Below are positions 48,449 to 59,316 of a stretch of 64,000 bases of DNA, one piece after another (position 1 is the stretch's first letter; each line of letters starts with the position of its first letter). The position numbers were made by a program, and so were the translations under genes. The stretch is taken from the NCBI GenBank assembly GCA_963682175.1, contig OY821772.1:56566925-56630924 (forward strand). Direction: 5' to 3'. The notes under the pieces are model-generated. The model ran no database searches. It saw only the letters and a list, made by a program, of their open reading frames with translations, and had not been told where the DNA came from. Origin of the DNA: Triglochin maritima. Its lineage: Eukaryota; Streptophyta; Magnoliopsida; Alismatales; Juncaginaceae.

Positions 48449-49456
48449 CTAAGCAAGGTTCCCATCTGGTTCAATTGAAGATCTTAAACCCTTGCGGATC
48501 ATCATCTGCGAATAGAACTCAGCATGTTCCTGTCATGAATAACACAGATTGAAAAATCACCTTGACTGTGACAATGACAACAGCCATGCCCTTTTCACAC
48601 GATTCACGAAAGAGCTTCCTTGCTTCGCTGATTGAAACAGATGGAACAACCTCTGGTAATGCTTTTGCCACTGCGATGGGGAAAAAGATCACATGTTAGT
48701 ATTTTAGATGCCACATATCGAATTCAGAAGAGATAGCATGTTATTGATCAAACTACAAGGGAAAAAGAAACACAAGCATTCAACCAAGAAATGAGAAGAC
48801 AAATGTAACATTAACACCAGCTTTCCAAACTTGTTTCTTAGTTTTATGTCTTTAATTTCAAACTTCAAAGGAGACGTAAATGAAATCTAAATCAGGAATA
48901 AAAATTCTAGCATGTAACGGTACCTAATTTTTCAGTATGGTGCACGTCGTCAAGGAGCAGAACTCTGTAATTGTTGCCATTTCCAATTCCTTTTTTGTCC
49001 TTCACTCTTCCAATATCTCCTCCTACAGATACCCAACAAAAATAGAAATTAATAGATAAACCAGAAAAATGCCAGTGAACTATGTATCCCTGCAATACAA
49101 TACAACACAACACAAGCAAACTTCCCCATGAAGTGTAATCATGCTATGTTAAACTAAGACCTTCTTGTGTTTGTTGTGTTAAGTTGTTAAACTAATGTTA
49201 GTTACGTTTTTACCCGCTTTTTTCCCCCTTCAAATGTTTAATTTATTCTACCTCACCGTCGATTTTATACCTCAAACATAGAAATTCGAGCATTTGTTTT
49301 GACTTTCTGTAAACAAGTGATCTCCTAATTGAGTTGGGTTTCCCTCCCGAAGTTATGATGCAGGATCTCTCACTCAATGCAACTTTCTCGGCCTCCTCGC
49401 TCTGGACCAACCGTCAACGTCAATTTCTCATTCACTGAGCTTCTGCTGACCATCAT
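48449..49456 (-). CDS. Divergent ClpS-like adaptor protein
   Basis: Three exons on the minus strand are well supported: 48924-49022 (GDIGRVKDKKGIGNGNNYRV, then LLLDDVHHTEKL), 48561-48670 (VAKALPEVVPSVSISEARKL ... GMAVVIVTVK) and 48449-48529 (EHAEFYSQMMIRKGLRSSIE plus PDGNLA, stop). The order and spacing match the ClpS fold, ending in the typical GLxSxIEPDG. A possible first exon, 49408-49456 (MMVSRSSVNEKLTLTVG), keeps frame and would give 112 aa, but its donor (GTCCAG) is poor. No clear plastid transit peptide is visible, so the 5' end is uncertain. ClpS proteins present substrates to Clp proteases. Two substrate-binding positions of bacterial ClpS differ here: Asn of NDD is Leu, and the His before xxG is Cys. 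Classical N-degron binding may be lost. Confidence 0.7.
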
Positions 49457-50274
49457 GATCTGGACTACTATTGGTGTCTGATCGAACCCCCAGCTCTCGG
49501 AGACAGGAAATTTGTTTAACTGAGACTTAGCACTCTTATTCATGTACTTGGTGTGCTTAGCTTGACATTACCAACATAAAATGTCATTACCTTATAACTT
49601 GACTTATGTGTTGACATAGGCTTTAATCAATAAAATTATTTGCTTAAAAAAATAATTTCAATCTCAACTTGTAATGTTTTTTCGGTTTCTACAATACAAA
49701 TTTGGGTGTTTGAAAATTCTGGTCAGAAACCAAAAACTCGAAATATTATTTGGATTTTTGGATCCACTTGGGTCGGAATTTGGTATCAGAATCGACTTGA
49801 GTTAAAAAATTGTGGTCGATGCCAATTTAATTTAACTGACACCTTTTGAGTTTTGTTATTTCAAATTTCAACCTCTTAAATTGTTGTTTAAGAATTGTCG
49901 AAATTAAGAAAGCGACACTTGGCCGGCTTACATTTACTGTGGAGCACATGTACATGAAAAAAACCCGAAGACAGAGAAATGGACCAAAGGAACAAAACAT
50001 TTTTGGAACGTTCGAGAACTTCATCAAGTGAAATTTCTTCTAGTCTGAGTGTTGGTGATTAGAATGGCCACGTATATACACAGTAAGATTTTAACATGCT
50101 TCCAAATTTCAGAGTGTGATTCTTAGAGCATTTGCAAGTTGCAACGGTCGGGAAAAAAGATTGTGCAAAATATCGTGAATAAAAAATATTTTTTTGTTGT
50201 GATACAGTTCACGATCCATCCGGATCGTGTGGTTTTTTCTAATAATTTTTTATTTTGTAATTGTTGTGGATCCA
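49457..50274. other. Intergenic; no gene recognised
   Basis: The likely promoter of the ClpS-like gene is near 49460-49700 on the minus strand. A short palindrome, CACGATCC-ATC-CGGATCGTG, lies at about 50210-50230. No coding exon was recognised. Confidence 0.45.
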
Positions 50275-51373
50275 TTTATATTGGGTGTTAGGGGTGGGTG
50301 GGTTTAACGGGAAGATGAATACCAATGAAACCAAGATAAATAATTTGTATCATAAGTGGAGGGGTCGCGGCTACGTGCAAGATCGGCAAGAACAAGTCGG
50401 ACTCCTCTCGGAAATGTGCGTCAAATCAATTCCGCGATCGAAACAGGGTATCTAAGGTCATACGTCGTCGAACTCTCAAAGCGCACTGCATGCTCAACCG
50501 TCGGGATGTCAACCGGGATCACTTGAACGTATCATAACTGACGCAAGACACGATCAAACATATAAGACTCGATGATATCTCGATAACAAATATAACCACC
50601 CATCAATAAGGTTCTCGAGACCTCCTCAACAGAGTCAGGACCATAAGACAATCACTTCACCTAAACGTTGACACGTTAATAGTAACAATAAAAAAAACAA
50701 ATGCAAATAATATAGAGTCTTAAACCTGCGATGTAGTCATCTGATCTAGCCGTATACGAATGAAACTTAGTCACTAATCGCTCTTATTCTCGCTCCGAAC
50801 GGTCACTAATCGCTCTTATCCTCGCTCCGAACGGTCACTAATCGCTCTTATCCTCGATCCGAACAATCTGAATCAATGATTTTCAGCTCCCGATGTGGAC
50901 GGAAAGGAGGAAAATATTCATATATCCAAGTCTGCAACAACGTAAGACAACCCGTATGTCACCCTCCTCCTTGTCACCCTCATCGTCAAAAACGTCATCA
51001 TCATCACACGGGTCATTACGTGTCTGATGATGACGTGAAATCTCCCTCCTAATCGAAACAGATATACCACGGGTATGTGGATAACGACGACCTGAATTAT
51101 CTTCATAAGCTCTTATAGAGCGAAATGGTATTCATTTTCCTTTTCCTCCACGGTGACTCGATGACTATTAATTAAATTTGAGATTTTTTTTTTGTTAAAT
51201 GAAATTAAATTACTAAATTTAGAAAATTACTAATTATTAATAACTAATTACCTATTACAAAAAAATAAAATTATAGGAGGTGTTTGGAGGAGATGCCTCC
51301 CGTAGGAGAGAATAACAAAATGATAATTGACGCGAACAATTTAAGTAATTCGCGGGTGACGTTTAACAGTTCA
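50275..51373 (-). mobile_element. MULE copy C, truncated remnant with PMD pseudogene
   Basis: The right end reads inward GTGAACTGTTAAACGTCACC and then AATTACTTAAATTGTTCGCG, a diverged version of the TIR of copies A, B and E. Just inside, minus-strand sequence matches the PMD gene of B: the charged N-terminal region (about 50940-51120), then directly TLLQTWIYEYF, PHRELKIIDSD and a VRSE-like block, then RTLLMGGYICYRDIIES and VIPVDIPT..., fading into decayed sequence by about 50280. The central PMD is missing and stops are frequent. No left TIR was found, so the copy is truncated on that side. Confidence 0.8.
50772..50867. repeat. 32-bp unit repeated three times inside the PMD relic
   Basis: Units at 50772-50803, 50804-50835 and 50836-50867 are nearly identical (CACTAATCGCTCTTATCCTC then GCTCCGAACGGT). 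The unit corresponds to the VRSEDKSD region of the PMD protein of MULE B. As 32 is not a multiple of three, the expansion destroys the frame. Confidence 0.92.
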
Positions 51374-51750
51374 CTTTATATTTTAGGAAATAAAAATAAT
51401 AAAATTTTAAAATATCATTATAATTCTTATTTTATCGTGTTCTACGGATAGACACAAATATTACTATATAAATATTATATTTTCAAAATACTAGATTTTA
51501 CTCAAACGGAAATTACCAAAGTTGAAACAATTATATCCCGAATTACACATTTCAAATAATTCTATTTTCAATAATTGTAAATTGTAATAAATGAGTTAGA
51601 GCAAGAGAACAGTTGATTTGACAACATTATCTTTTTATAAATATCATGGTTGAGAAGATAAGAGAGAAAATGATAGTGGATAAATAATGTGAAGTGAAAA
51701 AACTAACGTGACAGAAAGAGAAAACTGGGATAATCTTTTTTTAGATCATG
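51374..51750. other. AT-rich spacer between MULE C and a MITE
   Basis: AT-rich sequence without recognised coding exons, RNA genes or repeat borders. Confidence 0.5.
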
Positions 51751-51758
51751 ATTGTGAA

Positions 51759-52246
51759 TATGGCTGACAATTTGGGTAATGACACGAAACCCGAACTCAA
51801 CACTAAATATCACGATTTAGGTCGACACGAATGACACGAACTGTAATTCGGGTCGGGTTCGGGTTGGAGTATTTCGTGTTTCATGTAATTCGGGTTGACA
51901 TGAATAACACGAACTACAATTCGGGTCGGGTTCGTGTTTCGTGTAATTCGTGTCAAACATGCTAGTTCGTGTTCGGGTTAATTCATGTTTGTGTAAATTT
52001 GTATCAAACATGTCATAATTGGTGTCAAACAAGTTATTTTGTGTTCAGGTTAATTCGGGTTTGTAAATATTCGTGTCAATGTGGGTTGTGTTCGGGTTAC
52101 CAAATTCGTGTTCGGGTTTAAGATTAGATTTTCGTGTTCGTGTTCGTGTTGCCTATTTCTTATTAATTTGTGTTCGTGTTCGGGTCGAGTAAAAATAATT
52201 CGTGTTCGTGTCAAAAACGACACGAAACACGAATTTACCACCCCTA
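51759..52246. mobile_element. hAT-type MITE with TTCGTGT/GTTCGGGT low-complexity interior
   Basis: The right end is ACCACCCCTA, and the left end TATGGCTGACAATTTGGG is a mutated counterpart of TAGGGGTGGCAA-type ends. ATTGTGAA (51751-51758) and AGTGTGAA (52247-52254) are flanking 8-bp duplications with one mismatch, as expected of hAT transposition. The interior consists of imperfect GTTCGGGTT, TCGTGTT and GACACGAA repeats. There is no coding capacity. Confidence 0.75.
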
Positions 52247-52628
52247 AGTGTGAAGGCTCGTAATGACTTATAGTTGTGGATCACATTTGTAGTAGATGGT
52301 TGTCCCCAACTTACCCACAAGTCCATTACATGTGGACCATGTGATTAATCAAAATTATAAGTCAAATCACAATATTTGTCTTCATATTCTCTCCAAAAAT
52401 TAACTGAATTGCTAAACATCGTCCCAAAATTACTTAAATCGCCCCTTGAAATTACCATTTTGCCCTTCTCTCATTTCTACTGCTATAACTCGACATTTTA
52501 CCCTCCTATCACACATCTCTCTTCATATTCCTCTTATAATCATAAAAAATAATGTTTTGCAGGTCAGTAATGAACCAACGGACGCCCCAGTGTACTCGAA
52601 TCTGGTAAAACATCTAACATCTTTTTAA

Positions 52629-52910
52629 TAAAAAAATAATAAAAAATAATAAAAAATTACGGGCGTCTGACGGAGCCGCCCCCACGTAGGAGGGGGCGTC
52701 TGGCTAAGACGCCTTCCCCATGGGGGCGGCGTTTTACCCAGACGCCTTACCCATCGGGGAGGCGTTTTACCTAGACGCTTCGCCCATGGGACAGGCGTCT
52801 GTGTAAGACGCCTCCTCCATGGGGAAGGCGTCTTAGCCAGACGCCCCCTCCTACGTGGGGGCGGCTCCGTCAGACGCCCGTAATTTTTTATTATTTTTTA
52901 TTATTTTTTT
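52629..52910. repeat. Left palindrome array of MULE E: hairpin with 95-bp arms
   Basis: Positions 52629-52723 and 52817-52910 are inverse copies, differing by a single-base indel in the C/G run. They comprise an AT-rich outer part, then GGGCGTCTGACGGAGCCGCC, CACGTAGGAGGGGGCGTCTG and GCTAAGACGCCTTCCCCATG. The loop holds further GGCGTTTTACCTAGACGC-like and GGCGTCTGTGTAAGACGCC palindromes. It corresponds in position to PMD intron 1 of MULE B. Confidence 0.95.
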
Positions 52911-53009
52911 AAAAAGATAATTGATTATAAATTTAGATAATTGTTAAATTAATTAATAAGTTAATAATTAATATATTCGGATGACCGATACCTCTTCGGT
53001 ACACCGAAA

Positions 53010-53734
53010 ATTCAAAAATTTTCAGATCCAACAATTTCAAAATCCAAAAAATTTCCAGGGGGCGCTGCCCCCTTGCCACCCCCGCCACCTCACCGGCGAG
53101 GTGGAATGCCGCTCGCTCACCGGGGAGTAGGGGTGCACATGGGTTGGGTTAAACCCGAAACCCAACCCGAACCCGACTGGTCGGGTCGGGTTGGGTCGGG
53201 TTGAGGAGGGGTTCGGGTCGGGTCGGGTTGGGAAAATCAAAAACCCGAATTTTCGGGTCGGGTTCGGGTTGAGGGGGTCGGGTTGACCCAACCCAACCCG
53301 AACCCGATTTTTATTTTTTTTTTATTTTTTTATTTTTTTTTAATTTTTTCCCAAATAAACCCGATCCAACCCGACCCAACCCGACCCAACCCGAAAATAA
53401 ACCCGACCCAACCCGAAAATAACCCCGATTCAACCCAACCCAACCCAAAAATTTCCAAATTCGGGTTCAACCCGACCCAACCCGAAAATTTCGGGTCGGG
53501 TTGGGTTGAACCCGAACCGGGTCGGGTTCGGGTTCGGGTTGGATTTTTTCCCAACCCGAAAATTTCGGGTTGGGTCGGGTTGAGGCCCAAACCCGACCCA
53601 ACCCGACCCATGTGCACCCCTACCGGGGAGCGAGCCCCCCGAACGACCTGTCGAGGTGGTATTTGTAAGTCATGATGTTTTACCACCGGGGGATTTGGAA
53701 CTTAAAAAATGTTGGATCTGGAATTTTTTTGAAT
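53010..53734. mobile_element. TIR element nested in MULE E
   Basis: ATTCAAAAATTTTCAGATCC followed by AACA at 53010-53033 is repeated in inverse orientation at about 53709-53734 (TGTTGGATCTGGAATTTTTT). The interior (GGGGGCGCTGCCCCC, CACCGGCGAGGTG and similar) has no recognised coding sequence. It contains the hAT-type MITE at 53128-53622. Target duplication unresolved. Confidence 0.6.
53128..53622. mobile_element. hAT-type MITE with CGGGTTGGGT arrays, nested in MULE E
   Basis: The 8-bp CCGGGGAG flanks it on both sides (53120-53127 and 53623-53630). Ends are TAGGGGTGCACATGGG and CCCATGTGCACCCCTA. The interior is made of CGGGTTGGGT, TTCGGGTT and their complements (AACCCGACCC), so it can fold back on itself. 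Apparent proline- or glycine-rich open frames are by-products of this repeat. The exact 8-bp duplication supports hAT transposition. Confidence 0.9.
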
Positions 53735-53861
53735 CTTTATCACTTGCAAAAAAACTCATTGTAATCCGACCGGTTACCACCAAAAACTTGCAAAGAAACG
53801 TCAAATAATTTGAGATAACACACCGTATAATTTTAATTTGACAAAAAAAATTAAAAGAAAT

Positions 53862-54085
53862 GGGACGTCTGGCTAAGACGCCTGTACCATCGTGGAGGCG
53901 TCTGGCTAAGACGCCTCCACCATGGTCGAGGCGTCTTAACCAGACGCCTAGACAATGGTATAGGCGTCTGGCTAAGACGCCTGTACCATCGTGGAGGCGT
54001 CTGGCTAAGACGCCTCAACGATGGTGGAGGCGTCTTTGCCAGACGCCTCCACGATGGTACAGGCGTCTTAGCCAGACGCTCGTGT
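53862..54085. repeat. Right palindrome array of MULE E (transposase intron 1 position)
   Basis: Units of about 34 bp recur, with GGCGTCTGGCTAAGACGCCT as the main palindrome and CCATCGTGG or CCATGGT-type spacers. Inner and outer units are also inverse copies of one another. The array ends just before the transposase exon 1 relic, the same layout as in MULE B. Confidence 0.95.
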
Positions 54086-54304
54086 CGGAAAAAAAAATCC
54101 GCCTCCGTTACTTCGCCTGGTCTAGGTGTTTCGCCAGACATTTTCGTGGTGTTGGTATTAGGAATGTTAGTAAAACTGAGTCAATAACCTTGTTTAAAGA
54201 CACGGGACGATATGGGTATTAAATATATTGTTAAGGGCAATTTGGTAATTCCAAGGGGCGATTTGAGTAGTTTTGGGGCGACGTTTAGTAGTTCCCAAAA
54301 TTAA

Positions 54305-55084
54305 TCCGCCAAACATTATTTAAGCATCTTCGTTCCTTAACACGGTGAGAATCACTATATTCTGTTGGGTTGTAAATGGGAAAGAGTTCAACCTATGACA
54401 AACTGTGGGCAAAAAATCTCAACTCATCAACCCACCATTCTTCCATCACATGCTAAACCACTTAATAAATGGGTCAAGTTACGGTTCTCTCTCTACCGAA
54501 ATAAAAAAATTATAATTTAATTAATATATATTACATTATAAAATTACATTTGATAACATAACAACTCTACATGATTATATTGAATCCTACCTTAACCTTA
54601 AGCTTGATATTTAATTTCAAGAAAACCATTTTACTAACAAAGCCATAACTCCAAACACTAGTAGTCTTTAACTCATTTTTGCTAAATAATTAAAATCTAA
54701 ATATTCCCTCTCTCTCACTTGAACTCAACTCATTTACCATCTTCCTAACTCACCCTTAGGTTGGATGAGTAACAATTTTTTTGTTCCACCCCATCCCGCC
54801 CCATTTACCCAAGTAATTTAAGTGGGACGGTTAACGGTGGGATAAAAACCCGTCCCCGTTCCATTTACTCTCCCATATTCCGTCATCCTCGTTACGAGCG
54901 ATACCAATGAGAATGCTACTACTAATCTGATTTATAGACAACAAACAATACTTGTACAATTAGGACAAGTACAAGGATCCACCTGAAAAAATCGCGAAAT
55001 ATGCTTCACCAAATCATCATCTACCTCTGCGCTTCGGATAACGCTGAACTTCGGCGGACTCACTCCACTCCCGACTCCGACGAC
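54305..55084. other. Region upstream of the rhodanese gene
   Basis: AT-rich sequence. About 54780-54905 holds C-rich, low-complexity motifs (CACCCCATCCCGCCCCATTT) that may be the remains of another hAT-type MITE. The promoter of the rhodanese gene should lie at the right end. No coding exon was recognised before the ATG at 55085. Confidence 0.45.
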
Positions 55085-58000
55085 ATGGCGATTAGGGTTT
55101 CCACCGTCGCCTCCGTCTCCACCCTTCTCCTCCCCTCCCTTCCCCGCATCTCCCTCTCCCTCCCTTCCTCCCTCCGCTTCCCCTCCCCTCCCCTCCCCGC
55201 CGGGAACCTGCGGCGGAAGGCCCGGTCCCGCGTCAATGCCGTCGCTTCCGCTCCCGAACGCGGCGAAGGAGAGGCGGAAGACGGGAGGTACGTCGTCGTC
55301 AACTTCTACCGGCTCGTGCACGTCGAGGATCCGCAGGCGGAGGTGTCCAAGCACCTCACCTTCCTCCAGGTAGATTTTTTTGGAAATTTTAAGTTGTTGG
55401 ATGTGAAATTTATGGTTCCGATTCGGTTTTGGAGTCAATGCGGATGCTGCAGTTGCAAGAATAGATGTGATATATTCAAGAATGTATTTCAAAGATTTGA
55501 CCTTTTCTTAGGAGTCACTTTAACTCTGTAAATCAAGTTTCCGGTAAAGGTTGATTAGCGAAACTATGGCATGAATTCAATTCCAAAGCGTGCTTGGTTG
55601 TGATCTTTTACAATAACAACAAGTACTTTAGTCCCAATGGCACCGCATTTTTTAATGCCAAAGTCTAAGGCCTACAATTCCAAAAAATACACAAATGCAG
55701 AGACAGTTCGATGTTGCTATTACGATCAGTTATGATTTGAGGTGTTCTTCTTTCCCCCTGAAAATGGATGTAAATGGGTGTTTGTGGTGCTTGTGATTTC
55801 CCATTCTCCTGGCCGTAGCTTAGTGATGCCTTTGTTCTGGTTTAGTAAATGCTAAAAGCTTTTGCAAGATGCATTTTTAACTCTTTGTATCAAGTATTCA
55901 ACAATGGTTGATTAGTGAAATAATGGCATGCACTCCAAAGCATGCTTGGTTATGATCTCATCTCCTTGAGAAAAATAATTAACTGACCTGCTGATTTAAG
56001 GTACTAGGGTTTCAGTAATACTTCAGATTAAGATAGTTAGCTATTACATATGCTAAGCAATTTGGATACGTAGCAAAATATTGTAATCTGAATGAACATC
56101 ATGCAAAACTTGTCGAAGATAAACCTGAGGGGTTTCTTGCTTACTCGAATTGTACACAGTCACACAAAAATGGCGATTATTGATATATTATAGTTTTGGC
56201 ATTATTTAACTTATTTAATAGCAAAATATTGTTGCATCAATTGGTCCACTATATCAATTATTGTAATTTTGATTTATGTAGTGGCGTATGGCCTTCCCTT
56301 TTGTTAATTTTGTACAACACACCAATCTGCTTTCTATGATTATTTGAAAACTTTATTTATCCGTGACGTTTCAGGGGCGTGATATCTGTGGTCGAATATA
56401 TTTGAACGAACAAGGAATCAATGCACAGGTATTTGATCATTGTACCTTGTTCTTCCTTCCTTTTGAGCTTTCACACAGAGGAAGCTAGATTTTACACTCT
56501 TTCTATCAGTCTATTAGATCCAGCCACTAAAGGCACTTGAGTATTCTCCTTAATTCATTTTATTTATCAAATTTTCGATCTTTCTGCAGTACAGTGGTCC
56601 AAGAGATGATGCATTGGAATACGTTGAGTGGCTTAAAGAGGATAATCGCTTTTCTGATATGTTAATCCAGATGTCCCCAGCTTCTAATGGCCATGCTTTC
56701 CCACGTCTGAAACTGCGGTATAAACCTTCACTTATACAGGCAAGATGTATATTACATTATGAACCAACATGCTTTTGTTGTAATATCGCAGTTTCTATTG
56801 ATTGGCATATATTATGTTAAAACTATGTTTATTGCATGCTCATACCAAGTTCCCTTCATTCTTCAATGCTACACAAGTAAAATCAATGTCTAGCCTCATT
56901 ACTGAGGATAATTGTTGGTGAATAACTAAGCCTTTCAAAATGTTGATTTCAGCTAGAAGGGGGTGTATCACATCTCCCTTTGGTCAATCCTGCAATGCGT
57001 GCCACCCCTCTCACCCCATCTGAATGGAAGAGAAGATTACAGAGAAGTGATGTGAATGAGCCATGCAAGGATGATAGCTGTGATAGAAAATTGCTATTAT
57101 TGGATGTCAGAAATGGTAAGTTAACCACTTGTTCTTGAAGTATGTAAGTAGACATGTTTTTTTATTTGGTCAGCATATGACTTGTATCAGCAATATTTGA
57201 GTTCCCCTCCAAGTAGTTAAAAGGTAGCTCTTGTTTTGATACCCACCAAGCGAATATTGGTCTGAGGATCACCTATTCATTCTCCCTTATTGGAATTTCT
57301 TGAAGGTGATTTTTTGAACATCTGGTTGTTCGAGAATGGTTTGTTCTCTTGTTTCCCGAGTTGCCTTTGTATAGAAGACTGACCAAGCTTTGATGAAACA
57401 CACATTTTTGTAATCAGTTCAAATTATTATTCTTTCCTTATGATGTGGCTTGTGGGATATCTTTCTTACGAAGAAATGGAAATCTTTTAAATTTTGTGTC
57501 AATCTGTTCTATTTGTTTATCAATATACTGTTTGCCATTTGCCTTGTGCTTATGTGAAACAGGATATGAATGGGATATTGGTCATTTCCAAGGGGCTGAG
57601 AGACCTAACGTAAACTGCTTCCGAAGCACTGCATTTGGGCTCTCGAAAGGAGAGGTATATTCCTCCTTTAGCATATTCCCTAATGTATTTCATGATCAGT
57701 AGAAATAGGTTTTTCACTTATTTGTTGTTATTTATTACTAATAGTACCTTTTATAAGAAGAAAATAATAAATACATGTCTATTTACCTCAATCAATTTCT
57801 TCTGTAGGTGTTCAATTACTGAAATGGAAAATTTTAGATCCCGAGGCTTGAGATCACATTTTGACAGCAACACATCATACCATTTGTCACCTTTGAGCTT
57901 GTATGTGAAGTCTTGCTTAATATTGCACAATCTTATGCAATCCAATTCCAAATATGTTCACTCTGTCCAAGTGGCCTTAATGTATTTGCTATTGCAACTA

Positions 58001-59316
58001 TCGAAGAGATTCTAATATAATGGGTTTTCTCATGTGGATTAATCTTTTGCGAGGAGATCCAGATGTTACAAGACTCTAGGCGAAAGCAACCGTATTTTAG
58101 GCTCTGTCTTCACGATGCTTTTATCATTTCAAGAAACTGGGATACAAATTATAAAGTGGCTGTAGTTATATGTTTGTGACAGGGATTTCAATGCTTTCTT
58201 ATAGTACATTACAAAAGATTGGGGCTAGAATACAGCAATGCAGCAAATTAGATCATTGTTAGAATAATTAAAATTCACATAGGAGTATATGTAGTGATGT
58301 TTGTGTGGCATTATGTTTATTTACCCACCCATTGTGGAATCCTCATTGATGATTTTGTCTGTTTTTTTATCTTTCTGAATATTGAAGTGGAACCTATGTG
58401 ATGTTTTCTGAGTTTTGACTTCAGAATGTCATTTTTTAACTTACATTGTGCACTCGAATTGCTCATCTGTGATCATCTAATATTGCAATTTAAGTGACCT
58501 TAACCTTGGTAGCTTGGTTTCCTTGTTTATTTTTCCAGTTAACTGATGATGATCCATTATCTGGCATTGATAAAGAGAGGGCAGATATATTAATGTACTG
58601 TACAGGTGGAATTCGCTGTGACGTATACTCAACAATTCTGAGGTAAATGGTGAAGAATTTGTTATTAGTGATTGAGCCTGTTTATTGACCGTAGAGAAGT
58701 GTCGTATGCCTTATCTGTTTTGATGTTATCATCCTTGATTTCCAGGCAAAAGGGATTCCAGAATCTGTATACGTTAAGTGGGGGTGTGTCAAATTATCTC
58801 AAGAGTGAAGGTCCAGCAGAATGGGTGGGAAGCTTGTTTGTTTTTGATTCTCGGCTCTCTCTGCCGCCATCTGCTTATAAGTCTGAAGCTATAGTGGAAG
58901 TGCCTGAAAGTGAATGCTCTTCTGAAAAGAGTTCGTTTGGAAGATGCCTTATATGCGGGAATCAGCTTCGTGAACTCAGACATAGGAACTGTGCCAATAT
59001 CGATTGCAATCTACTTTATCTGTGAGTAACATGCACTGTCTTTTTATCATGTAACCTATATGTAGCCGAATGATGTTTACCTAATCATGTAAACTGCAAA
59101 CGAAAGAACTATAGTGCTTCATCACGATGAAAATTTAGCCTGCCAATTGACATTCAACATTCTGTCTTCAGGTCCTGCACAAGTTGCGTAGAGGATTTGA
59201 AAGGTTGTTGCTCTTTGGACTGCATGTCTTGTCCTCGACTTAGGCCAGTGCTTCCAAGCCACCAGAGATACGAGAAATGGTACATTTACCGTGACAGACA
59301 GTTGCAAAGGATGTAG
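55085..59316 (+). CDS. STR8: Plastid rhodanese-domain protein, STR8 / bacterial TrhO-like
   Basis: Eight exons (55085-55369, 56375-56428, 56590-56739, 56953-57115, 57563-57654, 58539-58642, 58746-59021, 59172-59316) join to 422 aa. The Ser/Pro/Leu-rich N-terminus (MAIRVSTVASVSTLLLPSLP) looks like a plastid transit peptide. Residues about 71-165 (VVVNFYRLVHVEDP ... GRIYLNEQGINAQYSG ... FPRLKLRYKPSL) match the N-terminal domain of bacterial TrhO/YceA. The rhodanese domain is at about 205-305, with LLLDVRNGYEWDIGHFQGAE, catalytic Cys269 in YCTGGIRCD and LSGGVSNYL. A Cys-rich tail (Cys350, 353, 365, 370, 377, 380, 387, 388, 392, 395) could bind zinc. Bacterial TrhO hydroxylates tRNA wobble uridine; a similar plastid role is inference. 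Intron 3 is of GC-AG type (CAG/GCAAGA). An in-frame ATG at 55001 is less likely as it precedes the leader-like sequence. Confidence 0.92.
55510..55955. repeat. Intron duplication with LINE scrap and kinase-exon fragment
   Basis: In intron 1 of the rhodanese gene a block of about 85-95 bp occurs twice (about 55518-55606 and 55878-55955; shared TTAACTCT, GGTTGATTAG, ATGGCATG, CCAAAG, TGCTTGGTT and TGATCT). Just after copy 1 is ACAATAACAACAAG, then TACTTTAGTCCCAA, resembling an inverted RTE 3' tail. At 55663-55693 there is a 31-bp exact copy of kinase exon 15 (36305-36335; GTCTAAGGCCTACAATTCCA and following bases). Confidence 0.8.

Larger units (their letters stand above)
52404..54296. mobile_element. 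MULE copy E, non-autonomous deletion derivative
   Basis: The 8-bp AAAATTAA flanks it (52396-52403 and 54297-54304). TIRs (CTGAATTGCTAAACATCG left, GGGAACTACTAAACGTCG right) match MULE B. It keeps a relic of PMD exon 1 (ending GACGCCCCAGTGTACTCGAA) and transposase exon 1 (MSGETPRPGE followed by GTAACG, read on the minus strand near 54141), plus a scrap of transposase exon 2 (FGGNRSDYNEF-like, near 53770). Almost all other coding sequence is gone, yet both palindrome arrays are kept, at 52629-52910 and 53862-54085. Two further insertions are nested in its centre. Confidence 0.92.

Noticed and set aside
53283..53686. Pro/Asn- and Gly-rich open frames on both strands
   Set aside because: These are products of the AACCCGACCC/GGGTCGGGTT repeats inside a hAT-type MITE.
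53860..54222. Open frames with RRLAKTP / RLSQTP repeats on both strands
   Set aside because: They are translations of the palindrome array of MULE E. The frame exists on both strands because the unit is palindromic, and it lies in an intron position.
54932..55492. 186-codon minus-strand frame opposite the rhodanese first exon
   Set aside because: Gly/Glu/Arg-rich shadow of the transit-peptide exon. The plus strand carries the recognised protein.
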